Origin: Kingella potus
GTDB lineage: Bacteria; Pseudomonadota; Gammaproteobacteria; Burkholderiales; Neisseriaceae
Direction: 5' to 3'
Length of the DNA stretch: 64,000 nt
NCBI RefSeq assembly: GCF_900451175.1
Contig: NZ_UGJJ01000001.1
Span: forward strand, 186,001 to 250,000
The notes below the pieces were generated by a model, which saw only the letters and a program-made list of their open reading frames with translations, was not told where the DNA came from and ran no database searches. Positions 18,025 through 26,116 of this stretch are shown piece after piece. Within the stretch, counting starts at the first letter, position 1, and every line of letters begins with the position of its first letter. The position numbers and the translations under genes are program-made.

Positions 18025-18036
18025 AGGCAGCCTGAA
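18025..18036 (+). other. Kingella-type DNA uptake sequence
   Basis: An exact AGGCAGCCTGAA, the dialect described for Kingella kingae, lies in the narI-modA spacer. AG-DUS copies (17904, and a near copy at 17987) are also present in the same 279 bases. Confidence 0.75.
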
Positions 18037-18049
18037 AAAAGAAACCGCC

Positions 18050-18084
18050 AAACGGCCGTCCTGCAATATGCAAGACGGCCGTTT
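18050..18084 (+). terminator. Non-DUS hairpin upstream of modA
   Basis: AAACGGCCGTC (18050-18060) and GACGGCCGTTT (18074-18084) form an 11-bp stem around a loop that can itself pair (TGCA-ATA-TGCA), followed by TCC rather than a T run. It could end nar transcription or structure the modA leader. Confidence 0.5.
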
Positions 18085-18168
18085 TCCATTGCCGCAAAAC
18101 CGGCACCGAAACGCATCTTTTTTCAGGCCTGCCGCCCGCCGACCTTACCCAAGCAAAGGAAACCAAGC

Positions 18169-18933
18169 ATGAAACCAGCCAACACCGCCCTGCTCGCCGC
18201 ATTCGCCCTTGCAGCCGCCCCCGCGCTCGCCGACGACCTCACCGTCTCCGCCGCCGCCAGCCTGAAAGAAGCCTTTCAGGAAATCAACGCCGCCTACCAG
18301 AAAGCCCATCCCGATACCGCCGTCAAGCTGAACACCGCCGCATCCGGCGTACTGCTGCAACAGCTTGCCCAAGGCGCACCCGTCGACGTACTCGCCACCG
18401 CCGACCAGACCACCATGGACAAAGCGCAGGAGCAAAACCTCATCGACCAAAGCCACCGCCGCACCTTCGCCCTGAACGACCTCGTCGTCGTCCAGCCCAA
18501 AGACAGCCGCCTGAAAATCAAAACCCTTGCCGACCTCAAAGCCGCCACCGTCGGCCGCATCGCCGCCGGCAACCCCGACAGCGTCCCCGCCGGCCGCTAC
18601 ACCAAAGGCGCGCTGGAAAAAGCCGGCCTCTACACCACGCTGCAGCCCAAAATCGTCTCCACCCAAAACGTGCGCCAGGCACTCGACTACGTCGCACGCG
18701 GCGAAACCGAAGCCGGCTTTGTCTACCGCACCGATGCCGTGCTGGCCAAAGACAAAGTGCGCACCGCCTTCGCCGTAGCCCTGGAAACCCCCGTTTCCTA
18801 CGCCATCGCGCCCGCCGCCGCCGCCAAAAACAAAGCGGCCGCAAGCTATGTGGACTTCGTCCTCTCCCCCGCCGGCCAAACCATCCTGAAAAAATACGGC
18901 TTCAGCCCCGCCAAAGGCTCCAAAGCCAAATAA
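18169..18933 (+). CDS. modA: Molybdate ABC transporter substrate-binding protein
   Basis: A 254-residue periplasmic molybdate/tungstate-binding protein. The signal peptide MKPANTALLAAFALAAAPALA is followed by the family start DDLTVSAAASLKEAF, which supplies a Ser/Ala oxyanion contact, then GVLLQQLAQGAPVDVLATAD and the C-terminal AASYVDFVLSPAGQ. AAAGGAAA precedes the ATG. It lies just after narGHJI, consistent with feeding molybdenum to NarG. It is separated from modBC by 676 bases of repeats with strong terminator hairpins, unlike a compact modABC operon. Confidence 0.95.
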   Translation: MKPANTALLAAFALAAAPALADDLTVSAAASLKEAFQEINAAYQKAHPDTAVKLNTAASGVLLQQLAQGAPVDVLATADQTTMDKAQEQNLIDQSHRRTFALNDLVVVQPKDSRLKIKTLADLKAATVGRIAAGNPDSVPAGRYTKGALEKAGLYTTLQPKIVSTQNVRQALDYVARGETEAGFVYRTDAVLAKDKVRTAFAVALETPVSYAIAPAAAAKNKAAASYVDFVLSPAGQTILKKYGFSPAKGSKAK

Positions 18934-18937
18934 GGAT

Positions 18938-19006
18938 AGGCCGTCTGAAAACGCAGGCAGCCTGAAACGGATCCACCCGCTTTCAGGCTGTTTTTTCAGA
19001 CGGCCT
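18938..19006 (+). terminator. Nested terminator from two uptake-sequence dialects
   Basis: An outer pair of AG-DUS (18938-18949 and 18995-19006) encloses an inner stem made from the Kingella-type sequence AGGCAGCCTGAA at 18955-18966 and its partial complement TTTCAGGCTG at 18981-18990. The inner stem is directly followed by TTTTTT, a classic intrinsic terminator for modA. Confidence 0.8.
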
Positions 19007-19251
19007 CCAAACAGTCCGACACCCGAAAACACCTCCATTCGCGAATTTGCCGCACAACGGTGCAGCGGCAGAAATCCCGCACAAACCCCGAAAGTTTATG
19101 CAGGTGTGCGGCATCCCCGTGCGCGCATCCAACGGGGCTGGAAAGAGCAGATTTCAGACGGCCTCAAAGGCATTCCGCCCTAAGGAAACGCACGCAGTCG
19201 CAGAAATATTGCCGCAAACGCCCCACCCAAATCCGCCAACAGATAGACAGG

Positions 19252-19400
19252 CAGGGTATGTCGCACGGCGACGCACGCGTTTTCAAAATGACTGCAAACA
19301 AAGAGGCCGTCTGAAAACAGCCGTTTGCACGACAGGTAGGGTGTGCCGCCCAAGCGACGCACGCGTTTTCAAAATGCCTGCAAACAAAGAGGCCGTCTGA
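19252..19400. repeat. Two REP-like/DUS units between modA and modB
   Basis: Copies GGCAGGGTATGTCGC...GACGCACGCG (about 19251-19280) and GTAGGGTGTGCCGC...GACGCACGCG (19337-19370) are each followed by AAACAAAG-type linker and a DUS (19304, 19389); the unit spacing is 85 bases. The rest of the 676-base modA-modB spacer holds no gene I can support. Confidence 0.75.
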
Positions 19401-19539
19401 AAAAACACCCTGCGGCGGTTGCAGGCTCGGGGCGGCTGTTTGCCAAACCGCTCAGGCCGATAAGCGCAAATGCCCCAAAGCTCCAACCGATCCCTGCTCC
19501 CTCCCCGCAAATGGAGAAGCAGTCAGCACGAAATCCGAA

Positions 19540-19578
19540 AGGCCGTCTGAAAACCGTTTTGCCGTTTTCAGACGGCCT
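19540..19578 (+). terminator. DUS-pair hairpin directly upstream of modB
   Basis: AGGCCGTCTGAAAAC (19540) and GTTTTCAGACGGCCT (ending 19578) form a 15-bp stem that ends 31 bases before the modB start. A terminator here would isolate modBC from modA transcription, or place the modB promoter within the remaining 31 bases or upstream. Confidence 0.6.
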
Positions 19579-19609
19579 CCCCGCCCGTAACCGAACCCGA
19601 CACCCGAAT

Positions 19610-20287
19610 ATGTCCGCCTTCCAAGATGCCCTGCCCGCGCTGTTTCTCTCGCTCAAAGTCGCCGGCTGGGCGACCCTGCTCAATCTGATACTCGGCATTG
19701 CCGTAAGCTGGCTGCTCGCCCGCAAACGCTTTACCGGCCGCAACTTTATCGACACCGTGCTCACCCTGCCGATGGTGCTGCCGCCCACCGTGATGGGCTA
19801 CTACCTGCTCGTCCTCTTCGGCCGCAAAGGCACGCTCGGGCAATGGCTGCAGGAACACTTCGGCTTCAGCCTGATCTTCACCTGGCAGGGCGCGGTGGCC
19901 GCCGCCATGGCCGTAACCTTCCCGCTGGTGCTCAAGCCCGCCCGCGCCGCCTTTGAAGAAGTCAATCCGCAATACGAGCAGGCCGCCCGCGTACTCGGCC
20001 TGTCCGAATCCGCCGTTTTCTTCCGCATCACCCTGCCGCTGGCCTGGCGCGGCATCCTCTCCGGCCTGCTGCTCACTTTCGCCCGCGCACTGGGCGAATT
20101 CGGCGCGACTCTGATGATTGCCGGCAGCATCCCCGGCCAGACCCAAACCCTGTCCATCGCCGTATACGAAGCCGTGCAGGCGGGCAACGACGATTTGGCC
20201 AACCGCCTCGTGTGGCTGATTTCCGCCGTCTGCATCGCCGTACTGTGGAGCGTAACCCGACTAAACGGAGACAAACACCGTGGCTGA
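19610..20287 (+). CDS. modB: Molybdate ABC transporter permease
   Basis: A 225-residue inner-membrane permease with about five helices. Family motifs include DTVLTLPMVLPPTVMGYYLLVLFG and the EAA loop EQAARVLGLSESAVFFRITLP, followed by GILSGLLLTFARALGEFGATLM. The open frame runs upstream through DUS and repeat sequence to 19343, but ATG 19610 (MSAFQDAL) gives the usual permease length. No strong Shine-Dalgarno is visible. It overlaps modC by 8 bases. Confidence 0.93.
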   Translation: MSAFQDALPALFLSLKVAGWATLLNLILGIAVSWLLARKRFTGRNFIDTVLTLPMVLPPTVMGYYLLVLFGRKGTLGQWLQEHFGFSLIFTWQGAVAAAMAVTFPLVLKPARAAFEEVNPQYEQAARVLGLSESAVFFRITLPLAWRGILSGLLLTFARALGEFGATLMIAGSIPGQTQTLSIAVYEAVQAGNDDLANRLVWLISAVCIAVLWSVTRLNGDKHRG

Positions 20288-20966
20288 GCAGACATTAACC
20301 TTCGATTTCGCCTTTCAGACGGCCTTGTCCCACGGCAGCCGCGTTTTCACCCTCGATGCCGCCGTGCGCACCCCTGCCCGCCGCCTGGCCATCCTCGGCC
20401 CCTCCGGCTCGGGCAAAAGCCTCACCCTGCAGCTTCTGGCCGGACTGATGCGCCCGCAGCGCGGACACGTCTTTATCGCCGGACAATGCTACGGCGACAC
20501 CGCGCAAAACATCTGGCTGCCGCCGCAGCAACGCCGCGCCGGCCTGCTGTTCCAAGACTACGCCCTGTTCCCCCACCTCACCGTTGCCCAAAACATCGCC
20601 TTCGGCCTGCATCAGGGCTTGTTCAGCCCGAGCCGCCGCCGCGCCCGGCTCGAAGCGGCCGAATGGCTCGACAAAATGCAGCTTGATACCGTGGCCGACC
20701 ACTACCCGAGCCAAATCTCCGGCGGCCAACGCCAGCGCACCGCACTCGCCCGTACCTGCATCACCAGCCCATCCTGGCTTTTGCTCGACGAACCCTTCTC
20801 CGCCCTCGATACCGCCCTGCGCGCCCAAATGCGCGGACACACCGCCGCCCTGCAACGCGAACTCGGCATCCCGCTCTTACTCATCACCCACGACCCCGAA
20901 GACGCAAAAGCCCTCGCCGACGAAACCGCCGTGATTGAAAACGGACGGCTGCGGCACGGCTGCTGA
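20280..20966 (+). CDS. modC: Molybdate ABC transporter ATP-binding protein (short form)
   Basis: A 228-residue ATPase starting at GTG 20280, eight bases inside modB. Walker A GPSGSGKS is near residue 40, the signature SGGQRQRTALAR near 147, and Walker B WLLLDEPFSALD near 166, followed by the H-loop LLITHDPEDA. It lacks the C-terminal TOBE/molybdate-binding domain of E. coli ModC (352 residues), so it cannot carry the same intracellular molybdate feedback. Assignment rests on linkage to modB; the ATPase domain alone is generic. Confidence 0.88.
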   Translation: MAEQTLTFDFAFQTALSHGSRVFTLDAAVRTPARRLAILGPSGSGKSLTLQLLAGLMRPQRGHVFIAGQCYGDTAQNIWLPPQQRRAGLLFQDYALFPHLTVAQNIAFGLHQGLFSPSRRRARLEAAEWLDKMQLDTVADHYPSQISGGQRQRTALARTCITSPSWLLLDEPFSALDTALRAQMRGHTAALQRELGIPLLLITHDPEDAKALADETAVIENGRLRHGC

Positions 20967-20981
20967 CACCCTCCGCAACTA

Positions 20982-21443
20982 AGGCAGAGTGTGCCGCCCC
21001 AAGCGACGCACGCGCTTGCATACGTCGGCACCGCCGTTTGCAAAACGGAAAAAGCCGTCTGAAAATCCGAAATGACATTTTTTCAGACGGCCTTCACCGT
21101 TTCAGGTAGGGTGTGTCGCACGGCGACGCACGCGGCTTCAAATATTTGCACCGCCGTTTGCAAAATAAAAAGCAAGGCCGTCTGAAAACACCGGTTCGGC
21201 GCATCCGGAATACCGTTTGCACTTTTCAGACGGCCTCTGCGCCACAACGGTAAACGCGTGCGTCGCTTGAGGCGACACACCCTACCCGTCATGCACTCGG
21301 CGGACGGATTTTTTTATTTGCCCCACAAGCAACACAAAAGCCGTTTGCAAAACGGAAAAGTCCGTCTGAAAATCCGAAATTCCGTTTTTCAGACGGCCTC
21401 CGCCGTTTCAGGCAGGGTGTGTCGCACGGCGACGCACGCGGCT
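20982..21443. repeat. REP-like/DUS repeat cluster between modC and cysI
   Basis: Four palindromic copies lie at about 20982-21016, 21105-21139, 21252-21287 (opposite orientation) and 21410-21443. A block of about 105 bases (21085-21190) is repeated almost exactly at 21393-21493. It includes TTCAGGTAGGGTGTGTCGC, the hairpin, AATATTTGCACCGCCG and a DUS. The 692-base spacer contains no gene I can support. Confidence 0.8.
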
Positions 21444-21480
21444 TCAAATATTTGCACCGCCGTTTGCAAAATAAAAAACA

Positions 21481-21522
21481 AGGCCGTCTGAAAATCCGAC
21501 ATTCCGGATTTTCAGACGGCCT
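21481..21522. terminator. DUS-pair hairpin with an 18-bp stem
   Basis: AGGCCGTCTGAAAATCCG and its exact reverse complement flank a short loop in the modC-cysI spacer, 137 bases before cysI. A further inverted DUS lies at 21601-21612. Confidence 0.6.
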
Positions 21523-21658
21523 CCCTGCCCCGCACCGCCATCGCCGCAACGTTTTTATAACCGTTGTTTCTTTCTATACAAGCAAGCATTCTTTCCGCTT
21601 TTCAGACGGCCTGTTTAAAGTATCGTCCTCCCAAACCAATATCAAACAAAGCACAACA

Positions 21659-23437
21659 ATGACCGATACCACCGCAGCCGATCCCCGCGCCAAACTGCCC
21701 GACGCGCCCCTCTCCGACAACGAACGCCTTAAAGGCCAAAGCCGCCACCTGCGCGGCAGCATTGCCGAAGATCTCGGCGACGGCCTTACCGGCGGCTTCA
21801 ACGGCGACAACTTCCAACTCATCCGCTTCCACGGCATGTACGAACAGGACGACCGCGACATCCGCGCCGAACGCCTGGAACAAAAACTCGAGCCCAACAA
21901 AAACGTCATGCTGCGCTGCCGCCTGCCCGGCGGCATCATCCGCCCCGCGCAATGGCTGGGCATAGACGAATTTGCCGGCGAACACACCGCCTACGGCACC
22001 ATCCGCCTGACCAACCGCCAAACCTTCCAATTCCACGGCGTATTGAAGCAAAACATCAAACCCATGCACCAATGGCTGCACAAACTCGGCCTCGACTCCA
22101 TCGCCACCGCCGGCGACGTAAACCGCAACGTCCTGTGCACCAGCAACCCCGTAGAAAGCCGCCTGCACCGCGAAGCCTACGAATGGGCGAAAAAAATCAG
22201 CGAACACCTGCTGCCCAAAACCCGCGCCTACGCCGAAATCTGGCTCGACGGCGAAAAAGTCGAATCCACCGCAACCACCGCCCCCGCCGCCCTGCCCGAC
22301 AGCGTCCGCAGCGGCGATGCCACCGAACCCGTCCTCGGCGCAAACTACCTGCCGCGCAAATTCAAAACCACCGTCGTCATCCCCCCGCACAACGACGTAG
22401 ACCTGCACGCCAACGACCTCAACTTCGTCGCCATCGAAGAAAACGGCCGCCTCGCCGGCTTCAACGTCCTCGTCGGCGGCGGCCTCTCGATGGAACACGG
22501 CAACCGCAAAACCTACCCCAACACCGCCCGCGAATTCGGCTTCGTCGGCCTCGACAAAGTGCTCGACTGCGCCGCCGCCGTCGTCTCCGTCCAACGCGAC
22601 TGGGGCAACAGGAGCGACCGCAAAAACGCCAAAACCCGCTACACCATCGAGCGCGTCGGCGAACAAACCTTCATCGCCGAAGTCGAACGCCGCATGGGCG
22701 CAAAATTCCAAGCCCTGCGCCCCTACACATTCACCACGCGCGGCGACCGCATCGGCTGGGTCGAAGGCGAAGACAAAAAATGGCACCTTACCCTGTTTAT
22801 CGAAAACGGCCGCATCGCCGACTACCTAGGCCGCCCCCTCAAAACCGGCATGCGCGAAATCGCCAAAATCCACAAAGGCGACTTCCGCCTCACCGCCAAC
22901 CAAAACCTCATCGTTGCCGGCGTATCTGCCCGCGACAAAGCCAAAATCGAACGCATCGCCCGCGCCCACGGCCTGATAAGCGACGGCATCACCCGCCAGC
23001 GCGAAAACAGCATGGCCTGCGTCGCCCTGCCCACCTGCCCGCTGGCCATGGCCGAAGCCGAACGCTTCCTGCCCGCCTTCGTCGGCCATGTGGACGGAAT
23101 CATGGCCGCCCACGGCCTCACCGGCGAACACATCGTCCTGCGCGTAAACGGCTGCCCCAACGGCTGCGGCCGCACCATGCTGGCCGAAATCGGCTTAGTC
23201 GGCAAAGCCCCGGGCCGCTACAACCTCTACACCGGCGGCAACCGCGAAGGCACACGCATCCCCCGCCTCTATAAAGAAAACATCACCGAACCCGAAATTC
23301 TGGAAATCCTCGCCACTTGGATAGCCGACTGGGCGCAGCACCGTAATCCGGAAGAAGGCTTCGGCGACTTCGCCGTCCGCAGCGGCATCACCGTCCCCGT
23401 CCTCGACGCACCGCGCGACTTCTGGGCAGCCGCCTGA
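21659..23437 (+). CDS. cysI: Assimilatory sulfite reductase hemoprotein subunit
   Basis: A 592-residue sirohaem/4Fe-4S subunit that reduces sulfite to sulfide for cysteine synthesis. The C-terminal third holds the cluster-siroheme cysteines in CVALPTCPLAMAEAERF and NGCPNGCGRTMLAEIG; the TNRQTFQFHGV segment near residue 115 is also diagnostic. ATG 21659 gives the normal N-terminus (MTDTTAADPRAKLPDAPLS); the frame remains open upstream through DUS sequence to 21419. The flavoprotein partner cysJ and the other sulfate-assimilation genes are not beside it. Spacing and repeats suggest it is expressed alone. Confidence 0.95.
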   Translation: MTDTTAADPRAKLPDAPLSDNERLKGQSRHLRGSIAEDLGDGLTGGFNGDNFQLIRFHGMYEQDDRDIRAERLEQKLEPNKNVMLRCRLPGGIIRPAQWLGIDEFAGEHTAYGTIRLTNRQTFQFHGVLKQNIKPMHQWLHKLGLDSIATAGDVNRNVLCTSNPVESRLHREAYEWAKKISEHLLPKTRAYAEIWLDGEKVESTATTAPAALPDSVRSGDATEPVLGANYLPRKFKTTVVIPPHNDVDLHANDLNFVAIEENGRLAGFNVLVGGGLSMEHGNRKTYPNTAREFGFVGLDKVLDCAAAVVSVQRDWGNRSDRKNAKTRYTIERVGEQTFIAEVERRMGAKFQALRPYTFTTRGDRIGWVEGEDKKWHLTLFIENGRIADYLGRPLKTGMREIAKIHKGDFRLTANQNLIVAGVSARDKAKIERIARAHGLISDGITRQRENSMACVALPTCPLAMAEAERFLPAFVGHVDGIMAAHGLTGEHIVLRVNGCPNGCGRTMLAEIGLVGKAPGRYNLYTGGNREGTRIPRLYKENITEPEILEILATWIADWAQHRNPEEGFGDFAVRSGITVPVLDAPRDFWAAA

Positions 23438-23461
23438 CCCCGCCGCGTACGGATACGGCAG

Positions 23462-23500
23462 AGGCCGTCTGAAAACCGGTATTCCGTTTTCAGACGGCCT
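23462..23500 (+). terminator. DUS-pair hairpin terminator after cysI
   Basis: AGGCCGTCTGAAAAC (23462) pairs with GTTTTCAGACGGCCT (ending 23500), 24 bases after the cysI stop. Confidence 0.7.
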
Positions 23501-23512
23501 CCGTCGTTTGAA

Positions 23513-23752
23513 GCAGGGTGTGCCGCACAGCGGCGCATGCGGTTTCAGAAGTCTGCAAACGGGTTGGCAAAACAGAAAACAAGGCCGTCTGAAAATACAG
23601 ATGCGACGTTTAAAGTAGGGTGTGCCGCACAGCGACGCACACGTTTTCAGATATTTATACAGCGGTTTGTAAAACAGAAAAAAAGGCCGTCTGAAAATAT
23701 TTTCAGACGGCCCCTGCCGTTAAGCAGGGCGTATCGTACAGCCGTACACGCA
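23513..23752. repeat. Three REP-like/DUS units between cysI and the SbmA-like gene
   Basis: Palindromic copies at about 23513-23546, 23615-23650 and 23719-23752 show progressive divergence (GGGTGTGCCGCACAGCGGCG, GGGTGTGCCGCACAGCGACG, GGGCGTATCGTACAGCCG). DUS copies lie between them (23582, and the hairpin pair 23684-23712). The stems remain paired in the diverged third copy. Confidence 0.75.
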
Positions 23753-23826
23753 TTGTCCGTCTGCGTAAAACCGTTTCCCGCCGCCAATCAGACAGGTTAT
23801 CATTGCGCCCTTTTTTCCACAAAAAA

Positions 23827-23854
23827 AGGCCGTCTGAAACTGTTCAGACGGCCT
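23827..23854 (+). other. DUS hairpin in the immediate leader of the SbmA-like gene
   Basis: AGGCCGTCTGAA (23827-23838) and TTCAGACGGCCT (23843-23854) form a perfect 12-bp stem with a 4-base loop that ends only 12 bases before ATG 23867. No Shine-Dalgarno sequence is visible in between (CACACACACACT). The hairpin could limit translation, or the true start could differ. Confidence 0.6.
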
Positions 23855-23866
23855 CACACACACACT

Positions 23867-25687
23867 ATGCGCACACTTCTGCTTACCCAAACCGCCCAAA
23901 AATGGCAGACCGAGCTGGCCGCTTCGCCCCTGTGGCTGGTGCAAACCCTCTGCGGCATCCTCGTCTGCACCCTCATTGCCGTTTTCCTGCTCGGACGCAC
24001 CCGCTTCGGCCGCGAATTTTGGCAGGTGCTCAAACCCTGCCTGAGCAGAAGCGGAGCTGCCAAAGCGGCGGCCGTGGTCGTGCTGATGGTGGTGCTGCTG
24101 CTGACCGAAGTGCGGCTCTACGTTCTCAACACCTTCCTGTACAGCAGCGCGTACAGCGCGATGCAGGACAAACTCGCCGCCGTTTTCTGGACGGCCGTGT
24201 TTACCAATGCCGCCCTCATGCTCATCCGCTCGGTCAACCTCATCATCAACGACTTCCTCGACCAGGCACTCGCCATCAAATGGGCCGAACAGCTCAACCG
24301 CGTCCTCACCGAAAACTGGCTGGCCGGCAAAAACTACTACCGCCTGCAAATGCGCCGCGACGCGCCCGACAACATCGACCAGCGTATCCAGATGGACGCG
24401 CAGGACTTCATCACCTCCACCATCACCTTCCTGCGCGGTATGCTCAACTCGATTATCTCCACCATCGAATTTACCGTCGTACTGTGGGGGCTGGCCGGCA
24501 TCCTGCCCGTATTCGGCATCGAAATCCCGCACGGCATCGTCTTCCTCGTTTACGCCGCCATCCTCACCGCCACCGCCCTTGCCATGTGGATAGGCCGCCC
24601 CCTCATCCGCTCCAACTACGAAAACGAACGCCTCAACGGCGACTACCGCTATTCCCTCGTCCGCATCCGCGACCACTCCGAAAGCATCGCCTTCTACAAC
24701 GGCGAATGGCAGGAAGAACGGCAGCTTGCCGACCGCTTCCGCGCCATCATCGCCAACCGCTGGCGCATCGCCCGCCAAAGCGTCGCCCTCAGCGGCTTCA
24801 ACGACGTATTCAGCCAAATCATGCAGCTTCTGCCCCTCATGCTCCAAGCCCCCCGCCTCTTTGCCGGCCTCATCAAAATCGGCGACGTGCAGCAAACCGT
24901 CCAATCCTTTGCCCGCCTGCAAAAATCCATGTCCTTCTTCCGCAACTTCTACAAAGATTTCACCGTTTACCGCGCCCGTCTCGAACGCCTTTCCGGCTTT
25001 ATGGACAGCATGGCCGAAACCCGTCCCGCCCGCCGCCCGCAGGAAACCGAAATTTCAGACGGCCTCATCCTAGACAGAGTCAGCCTCCAACGCGGCGACG
25101 GCGAAACCCTGCTGGCCAACGTCAGCTTCACCGCCCGCCCCGGCGACGCACTCCTCATACAAGGCCCCAGCGGCTGCGGCAAAACCTCCCTCCTGCGCAC
25201 CCTCGCCGGCCTCTGGCCCTTCGGCAGCAGCGGCAGCATCTCCCGCCCGCCGCACGAAAAAATCATGTTTGTCCCGCAAAAAGCCTATATGCCGCAGGGC
25301 ACGCTCCTCCAATCCGTCTGCTACCCCGATCCCCCTGCCGATCCCGACAGCGTAGCCGCCGCCCTCGCCGCCTGCCGCCTTGCCCATCTCGCCCCCCTGC
25401 TCCACACCGCCGACAACTGGCAGCAGCGGCTCTCCCCCGGCGAGCTCCAACGCATCGCCTTCGCCCGCATCCTCCTCGCCCGCCCCGCCGCCGTCCTTCT
25501 CGACGAAGCCACCTCCGCGCTGGACGAACCCACCGAAGCCCTCCTCTATCAAACCATACGCCGCGAACTGCCCCACAGCATCATCGTCAGCATCGGCCAC
25601 CGCAACACCCTCGCCGCCTTCCACAACCTCGCCCTCTGGGTCGGCACCGGCGGCACACCCGACACCCCCGCGCCCAAGGCCGTCTGA
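23867..25687 (+). CDS. SbmA/BacA-YddA-type ABC transporter (fused membrane and ATPase domains)
   Basis: A 606-residue half-transporter. The N-terminal ~380 residues hold about five to six helices of the SbmA/BacA-like membrane domain, with marks such as NTFLYSSAYSAMQ, QALAIKWAEQLNRVLTENWL, NIDQRIQMDAQDF and ENERLNGDYRYSLVRIRDHSE. The ATPase follows, with Walker A GPSGCGKTS near residue 433, signature LSPGELQR near 522 and Walker B VLLDEATSALDE near 543. Relatives (YddA, bacterial ABCD-like) move peptides, B12-like compounds or acyl compounds; the substrate is unknown. The stop codon lies inside a DUS, so the last residues KAV come from it. ATG 23867 excludes upstream repeat sequence; a longer open frame reaches 23537. 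Confidence 0.85.
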   Translation: MRTLLLTQTAQKWQTELAASPLWLVQTLCGILVCTLIAVFLLGRTRFGREFWQVLKPCLSRSGAAKAAAVVVLMVVLLLTEVRLYVLNTFLYSSAYSAMQDKLAAVFWTAVFTNAALMLIRSVNLIINDFLDQALAIKWAEQLNRVLTENWLAGKNYYRLQMRRDAPDNIDQRIQMDAQDFITSTITFLRGMLNSIISTIEFTVVLWGLAGILPVFGIEIPHGIVFLVYAAILTATALAMWIGRPLIRSNYENERLNGDYRYSLVRIRDHSESIAFYNGEWQEERQLADRFRAIIANRWRIARQSVALSGFNDVFSQIMQLLPLMLQAPRLFAGLIKIGDVQQTVQSFARLQKSMSFFRNFYKDFTVYRARLERLSGFMDSMAETRPARRPQETEISDGLILDRVSLQRGDGETLLANVSFTARPGDALLIQGPSGCGKTSLLRTLAGLWPFGSSGSISRPPHEKIMFVPQKAYMPQGTLLQSVCYPDPPADPDSVAAALAACRLAHLAPLLHTADNWQQRLSPGELQRIAFARILLARPAAVLLDEATSALDEPTEALLYQTIRRELPHSIIVSIGHRNTLAAFHNLALWVGTGGTPDTPAPKAV

Positions 25688-25710
25688 AACCGCCAAACCA
25701 AAGGAAAAAC

Positions 25711-25965
25711 ATGAAACCCGCCCTGCTTTCCGCCCTATTTGCCGCCCTCGTCCTCCCCGCCGCCGCCCGTGCCGCCGACGCGTTCGACACCGAACGCCTG
25801 CAACGCTCCTGCACCCTGCAACGCGAATCCCTCCTGCGCGAGCGCAACGGCACGCCCGCCTGCGACGAACTCAAAAAGCAGCGCAAAAAAAGCAAAGCCG
25901 CACCCGCCGGCAGGCCGTCTGAAAAAAACAAACGCAGCGCAGACACAGACAGAAAATCCCGCTGA
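25711..25965 (+). CDS. Small secreted basic protein of unknown function
   Basis: An 84-residue protein with an excellent ribosome site (AAGGAAAA just before ATG), 24 bases after the ABC transporter gene. A signal peptide is clear (MKPALLSALFAALVLPAAARA, then ADAF). The mature part has two cysteines (SCTLQRE and PACDEL) and a strongly basic tail (KKQRKKSK, KNKRSADTDRKSR). A DUS lies in frame and encodes GRPSEK. I do not recognise a family. Co-transcription with the exporter is likely from spacing. Confidence 0.6.
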   Translation: MKPALLSALFAALVLPAAARAADAFDTERLQRSCTLQRESLLRERNGTPACDELKKQRKKSKAAPAGRPSEKNKRSADTDRKSR

Positions 25966-26033
25966 ACCATCACACGTCCCGACGGCGGCAGCCCGAATAC
26001 GGCGGAAGCGGAACCCATCCCGCGCGGCACCGC

Positions 26034-26066
26034 AGGCCGTCTGAAACCACGCTGTTCAGACGGCCT
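26034..26066. terminator. DUS-pair hairpin between the small secreted protein gene and aroC
   Basis: AGGCCGTCTGAA (26034-26045) faces TTCAGACGGCCT (26055-26066). It lies immediately upstream of the candidate aroC -10 element. Confidence 0.65.
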
Positions 26067-26069
26067 CCG

Positions 26070-26078
26070 TGCTAAAAT
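26070..26078 (+). promoter_or_regulatory. Candidate extended -10 promoter element for aroC
   Basis: TGCTAAAAT fits an extended -10 (TGn plus TAAAAT), 39 bases upstream of ATG. It starts 3 bases after the DUS hairpin, so the hairpin occupies the -35 region. The same TGCTAnnAT pattern precedes guaB, recB and ppsR. Confidence 0.45.
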
Positions 26079-26116
26079 CCGCCGCTTCCCGCACACCGCG
26101 CACAGGAGCAAAACAC

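Noticed and set aside
19343..19609. An 89-residue N-terminal extension of ModB
   Set aside because: It is translated DUS and REP-like repeat sequence (e.g. GRLKTVLPFSDGL), absent from the family. The same reasoning removes extensions of cysI, the SbmA-like gene and mtnP.
20280..20966. Frameshift truncating ModC
   Set aside because: The 228-residue ATPase ends cleanly after the H-loop region and the following 690 bases are repeats, with no TOBE remnant; short ModC-like ATPases exist, so there is no evidence of a broken frame.
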